DNA of 64,000 bases from Ampullaceana balthica (taxonomy: Eukaryota > Mollusca > Gastropoda > Lymnaeidae): assembly GCA_944989445.1 (NCBI GenBank), contig CALYLW010000057.1, positions 620,001 to 684,000 on the forward strand, given 5' to 3'. Positions 38,726 to 50,700 of the stretch are shown here, in pieces. The notes under the pieces were generated by a model. It saw nothing but the letters and a program-made list of their open reading frames with translations. It made no database searches and was not told the origin of the DNA. Both the position numbers and the translations under genes were made by a program. How positions within the stretch are numbered: the first letter of the stretch is position 1; every line of letters starts with the position of its first letter.

Positions 38726-41700
38726 AAATGTTGACCCAGTTAGAGACAATTCAGTAGGGAGACATCCTAGTTAAGATGACAGCTGACCGGTATGACAATC
38801 ACGTGTCACAACGTTACGAGGTTTGTCACGGAACGTGAGTGAGTTATCATTGTGGTTATCGGGGTGGGGGTGGATCTTAGTCGGTGTGTTCGAGAACTTG
38901 TGCAATGTTGATTACTGATGTATAAAAACAAAAGATTCATTACTTGTCCGGGTAACTTGTGCGAAAGTTTTGTATGTTGGCTTATCAAACTAAAAAAAGT
39001 TGGGCTATGAAACCATATTCCTCTGTGCATCAAACAGACCATTTTATTTCAACGATGACTTATAAAAACGAATTAAATAATTTGTTTGAAGACCCGTCCA
39101 TAGCCTCAATAATTAAGAAAGGCAGACTACAATCGGCAGGTCATTTGGAAAGAATGCCACCCGATAGGGCAGCTAAAGCTTTTTATTAGAACACTAAAAG
39201 GCTGACACAGAAAACGATGGTGAATGTGGTCAGAGGCGTAACAACGACTTGGCATCGGGGCAGTTGCCAAGGGCGCCATGGGCTAATCCTTCAAAAATCA
39301 ATTTATTCGATATAATGTAGTATTTTCCCTAATTCTCAAGGGCGCAAAAAATGAATTTAGTCAAGGGTGCGGAAAACCCAGTTACGCTTCTGGATGTGGT
39401 TGAGCAAGACATACAGCTGTTTGGGGTCCGGGCGGCGGAAGACCACGCATTGGTCGGAATGGAAGAGAGTAAATGATTAGATCAAGGCTCTACATATTCT
39501 GTATCACCAAAAGATGCTGATATGATTCAGGAAACTGTTCATTGCACAAGATGCTCATCATTATGAATTGCTGGTACGACCTTCAGTTGTTGGGACACAG
39601 CTACGAGCTATATCGGAGATACACGTGTGTCTAAGTTGACACAAGCAGACCTTCAGTTGTTGGGACACCACAGCTACACGCTCTATCGGACCTACATGTG
39701 TGTCTAAGTTGACACAAGCAGACCTTCAGTTGTTGGGACACAGCTACACGCTCTATCGGAGATACATGTGTGTCTAAGTTGACACAAGCAGACCTTCAGT
39801 TGTTGGGGTTGGGACACAGCTACACGCTCTATCGGAGATACATGTGTGTCTATGTTGACACAAGCAGACCTTCAGTTGTTGGGACACAGCTACACGCTCT
39901 ATCGGAGATGCATGTGTGTCTATGTTGACACAAGCAGACCTTCAGTTGTTGGGACACAGCTACGAGCTATATCGGAGATACACGTGTGTCTAAGTTGACA
40001 CAAGCAGACCTTCAGTTGTTGGGACACCACAGCTACACGCTCTATCGGACCTACATGTGTGTCTAAGTTGACACAAGCAGACCTTCAGTTGTTGGGACAC
40101 CACAGCTACACGCTCTATCGGAGATACATGTGTGTCTAAGTTGACACAAGCAGACCTTCAGTTGTTGGGGTTGGGACACAGCTACACGCTCTATCGGAGA
40201 TACATGTGTGTCTATGTTGACACAAGCAGACCTTCAGTTGTTGGGACACAGCTACACGCTCTATCGGAGATGCATGTGTGTCTATGTTGACACAAGCAGA
40301 CCTTCAGTTGTTGGGACACAGCTACACGCTCTATCGGAGATACATGTGTGTCTATGTTGACACAAGCAGACCTTCAGTTGTTGGGACACAGCTACACGCT
40401 CTATCGGAGATACATGTGTGTCTATGTTGACACAAGCAGACCTTCAGTTGTTGGGACACAGCTACACGCTCTATCGGAGATACACGTGTGTCTAAGTTGA
40501 CACAAGCAGACCTTCAGTTGTTGGGACACAGCTACACGCTCTATAGGAGATACACGTGTGTCTAAGTTGACACAAGCAGACCTTCAGTTGTTGGGACACA
40601 GCTACACGCTCTATCGGAGATACATGTGTGTCTATGTTGACACAAGCAGACCTTCAGTTGTTGGGACACAGCTACACGCTCTATCGGAGATACATGTGTG
40701 TCTATGTTGACACAAGCAGACCTTCAGTTGTTGGGACACAGCTACACGCTCTATCGGAGATACACGTGTGTCTAAGTTGACACAAGCAGACCTTCAGTTG
40801 TTGGGACACAGCTACACGCTCTATCGGAGATACACGTGTGTCTAAGTTGACACAAGCAGATCTTCAGTTGTTGGGACACAGCTACACGCTCTATCGGACC
40901 TACATGTGTGTCTAAGTTGAAACAAACAGACCTTCAGTTGTTGGGACACAGCTACACGCTCTATCGGAGATACATGTGTGTCTATGTTGACGCAAGCAGA
41001 CCTTCAGTTGTTGGGACACAGCTACACGCTCTATCGGAGATACACGTGTGTCTAAGTTGACGCAAGCAGACCTTCAGTTGTTGGGACACAGCTACACGCT
41101 CTATCGGAGATACACGTGTGTCTAAGTTGACACAAGCAGACCTTCAGTTATTGGGACACAGCTACACGCTCTATCGGAGATACATGTGTGTCTAAGTTGA
41201 CGCAAGCCGTGACATTCTAAGTGACAGACAAATCGATACGAATTAATGCGGCCAATAAAAAAAAACCGTCGATTTCCATGAGTAGATATCAGTCATTCCC
41301 CTTCTGTACCCATTAAGCCTGGAGCTCATTATGCTATAAGGCTCAGCAAGGTTAATGTGTGACACTGGCTCAAGTCAATTGGGATAACTTAAGGCCTTGA
41401 GTTTAAGATCGGTGTTCGGCCACGTGTTTATTTTTACAGGGTTTCATACAGTTTTGTCTGCCCTTTCCTGGAAGTTACGGTACTTGAAAACTTAATGAAA
41501 GCATTAAACAATGGGGCCTAAGGCTCACTTGTCAAGTAGGAGAGTCTCTAGTCTTTATTAATGGAATTTTTAAAAAGATAATTATGTAAAAATAGACAGA
41601 GTGAAAATGGGGATACGCGCTCTTTAAAGTCAGTCTATATCGTCAGTGTTATAAGCTCTAGATTTCTATATTCTGTCGTGGTTGACATTCTAATTATTCC

Positions 41701-44700
41701 CGAATGTAGCTTATGATCGAGACATTAAGAATCAATGAGACTGCAATGTTTAAAAACTTACCCTTAGAACCAGTATATTAACATTACATTACATTAGATA
41801 AAAAAAGATTACTTTTTATAAATTTTCCATGTGTGTTAACTTTTGAAATACATGTTTATGATATGTATTATTTATTGAATGCATTGATATGTATAACTAT
41901 TTTTTATGTGAAGCACTGTGAGCCAAGCTACTAGCTGGGATACAGCGCTATATAAATTATCAGATTATCAATTATTATTAATACTCGACAGACTGACAAA
42001 CTTACATCAGACAGGCGATGATTGTCCTTCGATAATCCCTTGGTCCTGATCACAAAGCTGGAGTTGAGCCTGGACAAGATGGAGGAAAAACTGAGCTTGA
42101 CCGACGGCTTCACGATGTCAAAGTACGTCGGGAAAAGTCTTCCTTTCGAAGCCACTTCTGGTGCAATCATCTTCGCCAGGGAAACGCCCAGCTGCGTTAT
42201 GCTGAGGTTCGCATCGAAGATGACATGGAAAGGGAACGACGCGCAGAATGTTTGGACGCCGATCCTCGAGTCGTGCGGATTGGTGGACATTTTCACGTGA
42301 TCGGGGCACAGGTGGTTCCGGTTGTTTTCGTTGCTGTCGTTGGCGGTGGAGATGTAGAAGATGTGGTGTGGGGCGAGGGGGTCGCGGTTGGAGGAGATCC
42401 CCACCTCCAGGTCCGTGTTGAAGAGCAGCTGGGAGACGGACTGCACCGTCCCGGCCACGAAGCTGAGGATGGAGTGGCGCAGGGAGTAGTAGTGGAGGCT
42501 GAACCGGTTCTCCTTCCAGTCGCATCTGAAAGACGGTGGTTGCTGCCCCTGGAAGCGTGTGTAGGCCTTGACCTGAAAATAATTTTAAAACTTTAATATA
42601 TTTTTTTTTCTTTTTAGGTACTCGCGATGCATCAGTTTTGTCTTGAAAGTATTTTCAAATATTTGAAACCGTCACAAAAGCTATAGGAAAAATATTGTTC
42701 GTTTTTCTTTATTTTGTTATTTGCTATTGATAACAAGTCGTTTACAGCCACTCACACGAAGAGAGTCCGTAGTGTCGATGTCTTGGAAATTATTAACAAT
42801 AAATCTGTGCATCAATTTGCTTAATTTTCTATACGTCTTTTTACAGCCGTATTAAGCTCAGCACTATATTAGGCGATGGAACAAAAGTTTATTTTTCGTT
42901 TTTGTAGAATTATTTCAACCCTAAATACTGTCTGGTATGAACAATTTCAAACTGTCCTCCCTCTCAATATCTCCTGATCCCATTCCTCCTCATCTTTACC
43001 TCTTCTCCCCATCTCCTTTTTAAAAAAAATATGCATAAAATGATTAGAAGTTATTTTCAACTGATAAAGACTTCAAATGTCACCAAGAGCAAACGACATG
43101 AATTATTTTAACTGCCTAGGGATATGTAAACACATAGGTACTTGGAACAGCTTAAAGAGAATCTTAATATAAAAAACCCACAAACTTTGCCTTAATAGTT
43201 GTATGTTAAATTGGTTACTATATTTGATGGGTAGATAATATCAATTTATTCTTATCATTGCTAACTGTTATCTAGAACGAATAGCCGCGAATATGTATAC
43301 GTTTCAGTCGATATCAAATGTCCTGATCACTTTCCTTCTGAGAGATGCCGATGGCAGTCACTGGCCAACTTTTAATAACTACGAGTTGTGTTGTTGTGTG
43401 TGTGGGAGGTGGGGTAGCGCTGTTGGTGGTTAAGTGTATGACGTTACAGCACATTTGAGGTTGGGGGAAATGGAGACGTTGGTAATGGCAAAAACAATAC
43501 TCAGATACAAGATGTAACAACAGACAATACTAACACATGGGGAAGAGCAAGCTAATGGGGAAAAGTCGTATAATGAAAAATTTTAATTGTTGCTTGCACT
43601 TTTCCGTATAGCTGAAACTTGTTTAAAGTCTCAATAATGATGCTGACAGATAGAACATTTACCGGAGCTCTTACGGCTCTCCGCTGGTCATGTTTTCATT
43701 CACAGATTGTTTGCCTTTGTCTGCTCAACAATGGGCGTGCTCAAAATGTAAACAACAAAAAAGAAGATCTGTATTTTCCCACAACTTTCTTAAAATTGCT
43801 CCGTTTTAACAGGCAATTACCAGGAGAACGTGCTGAAATAATGGTGCAAACGGGCCGACGGGATGCCAAGAACGGAAGTCACTCAGTGCGCATGTCCGGA
43901 GGTCTTATCACAAAGTCCACCTGGCGACAAGAGATCTGGTAACTTGCACCCAAACAGTGCAAATAAACGTGTTTTTTTTAGTTCTGAGAAATGATATTTA
44001 GAGGGAGACACAATCATTTTTTTTCTTTAAGTTTGATTTTAAGGTGGTATCAATTCTTAAAGTGCAGTTACCGAGTTTAGGCGGAGAACCACGATGTGTT
44101 TTTCAGGAATCAGGAAAAATTAAACTGTAATTAAAAAAAATTAAAAACAGAACCGTCTTCCTAAATAGCATTTTGCGTTATATTTTATGAACGCCTCTAC
44201 AATTTCTTATTTAAAAACATTATTTTTTATAACGACGAGACAGATTTGTTGGTTTTTAAAAAGTTTGCAGCAATCTTATTCACACTACAACGAAAAGAAA
44301 CACTGACGCCACAAAAGAGAATGATCAAATTTTAATTCCGACTAAAAATCATGAGTATCTCGCCAAAAATGAGAATAGCATTAAATTAATTAATAAAAAC
44401 AATACTGGAAAGGGAAGTGGGTATCATATACCAAACATTTATCGCGGAAAGGCATAAAACAAGATTTAGCTTTTGAACTTTTACCACCTACTAATATTTA
44501 TGTCAATGATTTATGTGATATTATTTTCAGGTTTGATTTAAGATTTTGGTTTACGAGTTTACGTCAACAGTACCTTATAATGGCTTCCTCGAAGAGTACT
44601 TATAAATAAAGTGCTTCTGTAAGCTAAAAATAAACTGTGGAAGATCGCATTTCATGGTGCCATATATCCGGCTTGTGTATACGCAGGAAGCCATTCGTTT

Positions 44701-47700
44701 GTTACCTTTGTTGCCCAACGTGTTAGAGTTAGGGATCTTTCCATCTCTTTTCAAGGTAAAAAAAGTTTCTGTCTTATAAACACAGTTGCTGGATGTTCCT
44801 CCCTTTCATCTAAATTCTTCATTTATCTGGCATGCCTCTTATCTATCTTATCTATACAGACGCTCCTTCTATGCAGAAGATAGTTGCGTCCACAGACCAT
44901 GACAGATGATCTGTTGGCAAGTGATGCAGCATTCACAGGCCACGGCTTTGTGGGTTCCACGCATTACCCAGCCGCCTAACTACATGCAGTGTTAGGTACC
45001 CATTCGGAGCGGGTTGACTCAGGGACGCCCTAGGCCCCGGGAACAAACCCATGCCTTCACACGGATTCGAACCGGTGACCATCGGTACGACAGTCCAGTG
45101 CGCTGCCACTCGACCACCGCCTCTAGTCTGTTTGTCTTCGCTCGTTTCATTTTTTTTGCTGCTCTATATTCTCTTTTAGTTTTTATCTCTCACGAGACAT
45201 TCGTGTTATCATATAAACATCGCAATACTTCATGTGTGCCCACCACAATATTCACCAACAGCCTATGATTGCCTCGACAGATGTATTTATAAACTTTTCA
45301 TTTCCTCGCACTGCCCTCGTGATTCTCGCTCATTTCTATAAACACAACCCCACAGTCAGAGGCGTCACAGCGGGGGATGCGGACCGCACCGGGTGACACC
45401 ATCACAAGGGGTGACCCCAACATGTAAAATTCTGTATGTTCCCTTTACTTTGGCACTGACAGACTCCGAAGAAGTCTATGAGGGAAATCGGGAAGGGGTG
45501 ACACCATGAGCTACCGCAACGGATGACACCAACCCTAGTTATGCCTCTGCCAATAATGTGGTATTTCTCACCTGATCTTGCAACCCATCGATATTGCTGA
45601 AAAACTCCAGTAGGTTACTTCCCAGCATTCTCAGCGCCTTGCCGTAGTCGCTCAGACAGAGTTTGAAGTAATCCTGGCCCAGTAACCGCAGTACCTCCTG
45701 GACGTCCATATCTGAAACAGGTGGAGAACATGTACACGAAAATTTCAACTAAGTTGTAAGACCTATAGAAAGATCTATAATCTAGAGTAAAATAAATAGT
45801 TTATTGTGGAGGAACTAGGTTGGAATATTGAGAAACTTGGTTGAAATATTTGAGAGGGGAGCTGATGGTAGGTAGGCGACGGGTTCGTACCTGGAATGTA
45901 ATCGTTCTTTTAGAACAATGACCGGAAACGAAATGATTCCGGCCTTTCTCCCCCCACCCCCAGCTACGAACGTTGGGTGGTAAGAAGGTAGGGGTAGAAG
46001 GTGGTGTAGAACAATGTCTGCATTTTTAAGGCAGGAAACGAAATTTTAAGTGTCTGTGGACCGGACTATAGGATGGAAGATCATTAGGTACGACCAGGGT
46101 AACCTAAGTTGCTAATCATTGGACATGGGTTAGGGAATGAAAGACTGAGAATTTTATTGCTCACACTAGGGGGGGGGGCGTTCTTGGGTGTCGGCCGTAT
46201 GCCTGTGGCCGGCAATATAAGGAGAGGACGGTAGGAGACAAGAGGACATGGACAGACCAGGACACAGAATAACCCATCCCAGGGTAAGAGGACAGACCTA
46301 GAGAGAGAGAGAGAGAGACTTACCCCATCACAGGGGAAACGACGGGCAGTAAGAGAGAGTCCTAGAGAGAGCAAATGTAGTAACCACAAGTTATACCTAA
46401 TAAAGAGAAGAACTGTTAGCAATAAAGATGCCTTTTGTTTTAGGTATGCGAGAGTCAATCAGTATCTCACTACAAGATCTATAATAAATATTAATATTTT
46501 TAATCTATAATTAGATATATAGTCTATGGTAAGATCTGTAATCTATAGTGGGATCTATAATCTATAGCAATATCTATAATCTATAGTGGGATCTATAATC
46601 TATAGCAATATCTATAATCTATAGTGGGATCTATAATCTATAGTGGGATCTACAGTAAGATATATAACAGTGATTGGCGAACTTGATTGCCCGATACCAA
46701 CCATTATAAAATTTAATACTAACGTCACCGGCAATTTACCGGATTCTACCGGATTTTATATGGCACCAATAAGTCTGCATTACCCCCCAAGCGTTCCCAA
46801 ATGGGGTATTTTACCCCTGTTCACCGACCCCTGATCTATAGTAAGATCCATAGTAAGGTCTACAGTAAGATCTAGACTTAGGTCTACACTTGTGACGCTA
46901 TAACATTTAAAGGAAGTGACGTCAAAAGGAAAGAAACGTTGAATTAATGGTGACGACTTCGCTCGCCTCTAATTTTTGTACAATTTAAACGAATGTGAAA
47001 ACTTGCTTCTTTTCTTTATGTAAACGTCAACATGGGGCTTTATTTAACCTACAGGGGGTAGGAAGTTTAATACAAACTGTTTGGTCTTTTCTCTATAGCA
47101 AACATAATTGTATTTGAAATAAAGGTTTACAAATTAATTAAGTTCACTAATTAGTAATGCTATCTCTAAATTTCAACACAATTGTAGAAATATTAATATT
47201 GTCTCTTTCTCCTTCTTGTATCTCACTCGTTTACCTCATCTCCATCGTTCTCTCCACTCTTCTCTATATATTTCTGCCTCTCTTTATTTCGATTTGACTC
47301 CCCCCCCCCTTTCTGTAACTCTCTCTCTCTCGCGCGCGCTCTCTGTTTTTAAATCCTTTATATTAACTCGTGGTGTCTGGTTGCTTGCTTGCTTGATTGC
47401 TTGTTTGCTTGATTGCTTGTCGGTAGCCAAAACTTTGGATCAATTTTTAACCCACTTCCTCGTAAGCTAGCGAGCTGAAATTTAGCAGGCAGTTTGGTGG
47501 CGATAATAAAAACTATGTATCAAAATTTCAGATCGATCACATGAACCGTATATGAAGTATTGATTTTTTAAATTATTTTATTTATTCCTATGTATCATGT
47601 TATTTTTTTAGATAGAGTGTCGCGGTGCGTATTATATTGAACAACCTTTCTGTCGCGCAATTAGGTGCGTATTTTATTGACAACACTTTTTATAAACATA

Positions 47701-50700
47701 TTCCTGATCGGTGCGCATTATATTAAACATATTTTACGACGCAACTACAAATTTGTATTTTTGGATGGTCTTGCGCTGCGTATTATAATGAACATTCTTT
47801 TAGTTACTTCTCGTACATAAAGGATTTATAGTCAAAAACGTGGTTTTTTCCCCTTTTAAAAAAAAATTAAATCCTTTATATTAACTCGTGGTGTCTGGTT
47901 GCTTGGTTGAACCCTTGATTGCTTGTCGGTCACCAAAACTTTGGATCGATTTTTAACCCACTTCCTCGTAAGCTAGCGAGCTGAAATTTAGCAGGCAGTT
48001 TGGTGGCGATAATAAAAACTATGTATCAAAATTTCAGATCGATCACATGAACCGTAATTGAAGTATTGATTTTTTAAATTATTTTATTTATTCCTATGTA
48101 TCATGTTATTTTTTGAGATAGAGTGTCGCGGTGCGTATTATATTGAACAACCTTTCTGTCGCGCAATAAGGTGCGTATTTTTTTGACAACACTTTTTATA
48201 AACATATTCGTGATCGGTGCGCATTATGTTAAACATGTTTTACGATACAACTGCAATTTTGTATTTTTGGATGGTCTTGCGCTGCGTATTATAATGAACA
48301 TTCTTTTAGTTACGTCTAGTACATAAAGGATTTATAGTGAAAAACTTGGTTTTTTACGTTTTTTATATAATCTCTCTCATGTTCTCGATAACACGCATTT
48401 AGCCATTTCACAACTTTGTAACTGTGTAGTCTCCGAAATGTTCCTATTTTATCCTCTACTTACATCATTTATCATTTAGTCTCCTCACGTCCCCCACCCC
48501 ATCGGCTATAAAACTGATGTCGTATTTCATGACACGGCCGATGTGTACAAAATTTCCTTTCACATCATCACATCACATTGTTCTCATTTCTAAAAATTTA
48601 CACTAATGGATTATTAAAAATAAATATAATAAAGATTTTTTAAAAACTCAAGCCGCTGAAGATTCAACCCTTCTTAACCAATAAATTGGGAGTTCGCTGT
48701 TTAAGATCGTTTTTTCGGAATGACTGGTCTTTTATTTTTTGGCTTTGCAGTAGTTCTTGACTTTTGTGTTACTGCCATCGAATGTGTGACGACAACATCG
48801 TGGCAAAGAAAGCATTTGAACTCCTGACTTGTCGTCACGTAGTTAAGGGGGAAAATGTGCGACAAATCGAAAAGTTTGTTTTTCTGCACTAATTCCGACC
48901 TGAGTTATAGAACATAAAAAAGGTTTTACTTCCCTTTGATCTGCAAAGAAACTCTTTGATTTTATCGCCACCAAACACGTACACAAACATCTTCAAATCC
49001 CAACCTCATGCATATGGAGTTGTTGATATAGAGGTGTTGACGGAGGTGTTAATGGAGGTGTTGATGAAGGTGAGAGTTTGTGGTGGGGGTGAATGATAGC
49101 ACAGTTTTTAACCCTCTGATTTCCAGCGCTTGATACGTCACAACAAACATTATTATATTTCCACTTTTCGAAATTTACGTCAAACAGTTGCGATTACAAA
49201 GGATGATTACTGTATTATCTTCCCTTGTTTGCCTTACAGCGTTATTTGATTTTTTTAGAGATATTTCAGGATTAGGTATTTGATATCCATAGAAGACTTT
49301 AGTTATATTGATGGAATTTAAAAAAGAAAAAAAACCACAGTAAATACATCCAAATGATTTTAAAAAATAAAAATTAAAAAGAAATGTTTCAAAATTGAAT
49401 AACATCAAAAACTAGTTTATCACATCCTTTGTAGCTACAAAAGAGATTTAATAAAGCCGTTCAAAAAATGAATGTACTCCAGTTGTGTGTATGTGTGTGT
49501 GTTTGTTGTTTTTTCTCGTGTGAGATGACGGAAACATTTGCTAGACTCTTTGCTTCCTGCTACCGTGATCAGAATACGTCATTGTCTAGGTAATATGACA
49601 ATAAGCGTAATACAATCATGAAAATCCCATGTAAAATTACTAATCCCCGCTCTTTTTGAGATTTGTAGAAATATCCAAGCGCTTTTTGGACCGTTCCATT
49701 TTTTTTTCTTTACGGAAATTGACTTTGGTGTAATAAATCTACGGTGTAAAGGAGAAGAACATTAAAATTAAAATTGTTCACAGCCATAAACAAGTAAAAT
49801 GAAAGTGAAAGCATAGACGCCGCAAATAATTGTCGGGTTGTATCTGGTTACCAGCTCTGTCCCGTTGAATATGAAAAGAAACAATTCTTCTATGTTAATT
49901 ATACTTACGAAAACAGACTGGCTAAGTATGGCCGATTGTTGTTTGTTCATCACCAAGGACAACGCTCCTAATGACCTACCTAGCTTGTTAGCCGCTTCTG
50001 TTGCCATGGCGACCAGAGTATCGTCGCTGATTGCCTCGTGTCTTAGGTTGTGATCACTGAGCGAGCGTTGGATGAGTTCATCAGAAAACAACTGGCTGGA
50101 CTCGTTTCTGAACAACAAAAAAATGGAATAAACCGTTACATGAAATGATAATTTAATTCCAGGATGAGAGTAAAATTGGAAAAAAATTGTCACACAACCA
50201 GCTGATTTTAAGTCCACCTTAAAAACAAAATTATTTCTAATTAACATTCGAGAAAAAAGTCAGCAGCAACAAAATAAAGTGAAAATGTTTTGTTTACAGA
50301 CGATTTCAAACCAAAGAATGTTATACATTCTTGCAATATGCACGCAAATTGGGTAATTGGATACTTGAAAGGTTTGTTTTTTGTGGCAAACACGACGCCC
50401 TGCATATTTAGTGGTGAGGAACAATGCGTTTAGGGGGCGTAAACACTAATTACAGAACTAAAGCCCTGGAGTCCGGTCCTGGCGTTTGCTTAAAGTCTAG
50501 ATCTTGAACAGAGACAATCACATCCGCGGTAACCGATCCGCAACTGATGCGGGACGTCATTTCCTTTCCATCACCAGCTGAATGGACGACGGCAACGAAT
50601 CGCCGCACCAGAACGTCCCCAACAGTCCAACATCAACACGCCCGGTGTTTACATCGTCACATCATCCGCGGCGGGGGTGGGGGAGGGGGTGTCGTCCTAA

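Noticed and set aside
38505..38749. SLSLSL-rich minus-strand frames
   Set aside because: Translation of the purine (GA)n tract.
39576..41215. CRISPR-like look of the 70-bp, 22-bp, 32-bp and 20-bp arrays
   Set aside because: Units are repeated as a whole with no unique spacers, and the genome is animal.
42118..42596. Other open frames over exon D (a Pro/Arg-rich minus frame and a plus frame)
   Set aside because: Shadows of the conserved cyclase exon, which alone has family motifs and correct splice sites.
43619..43942. 107-codon plus-strand open frame
   Set aside because: No domain or family resemblance; lies in an intron of the opposite strand gene with nothing to suggest expression.
46084..46458. 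124-codon minus-strand open frame
   Set aside because: Ser/Leu-rich from a GA/CT tract; no conserved motif.
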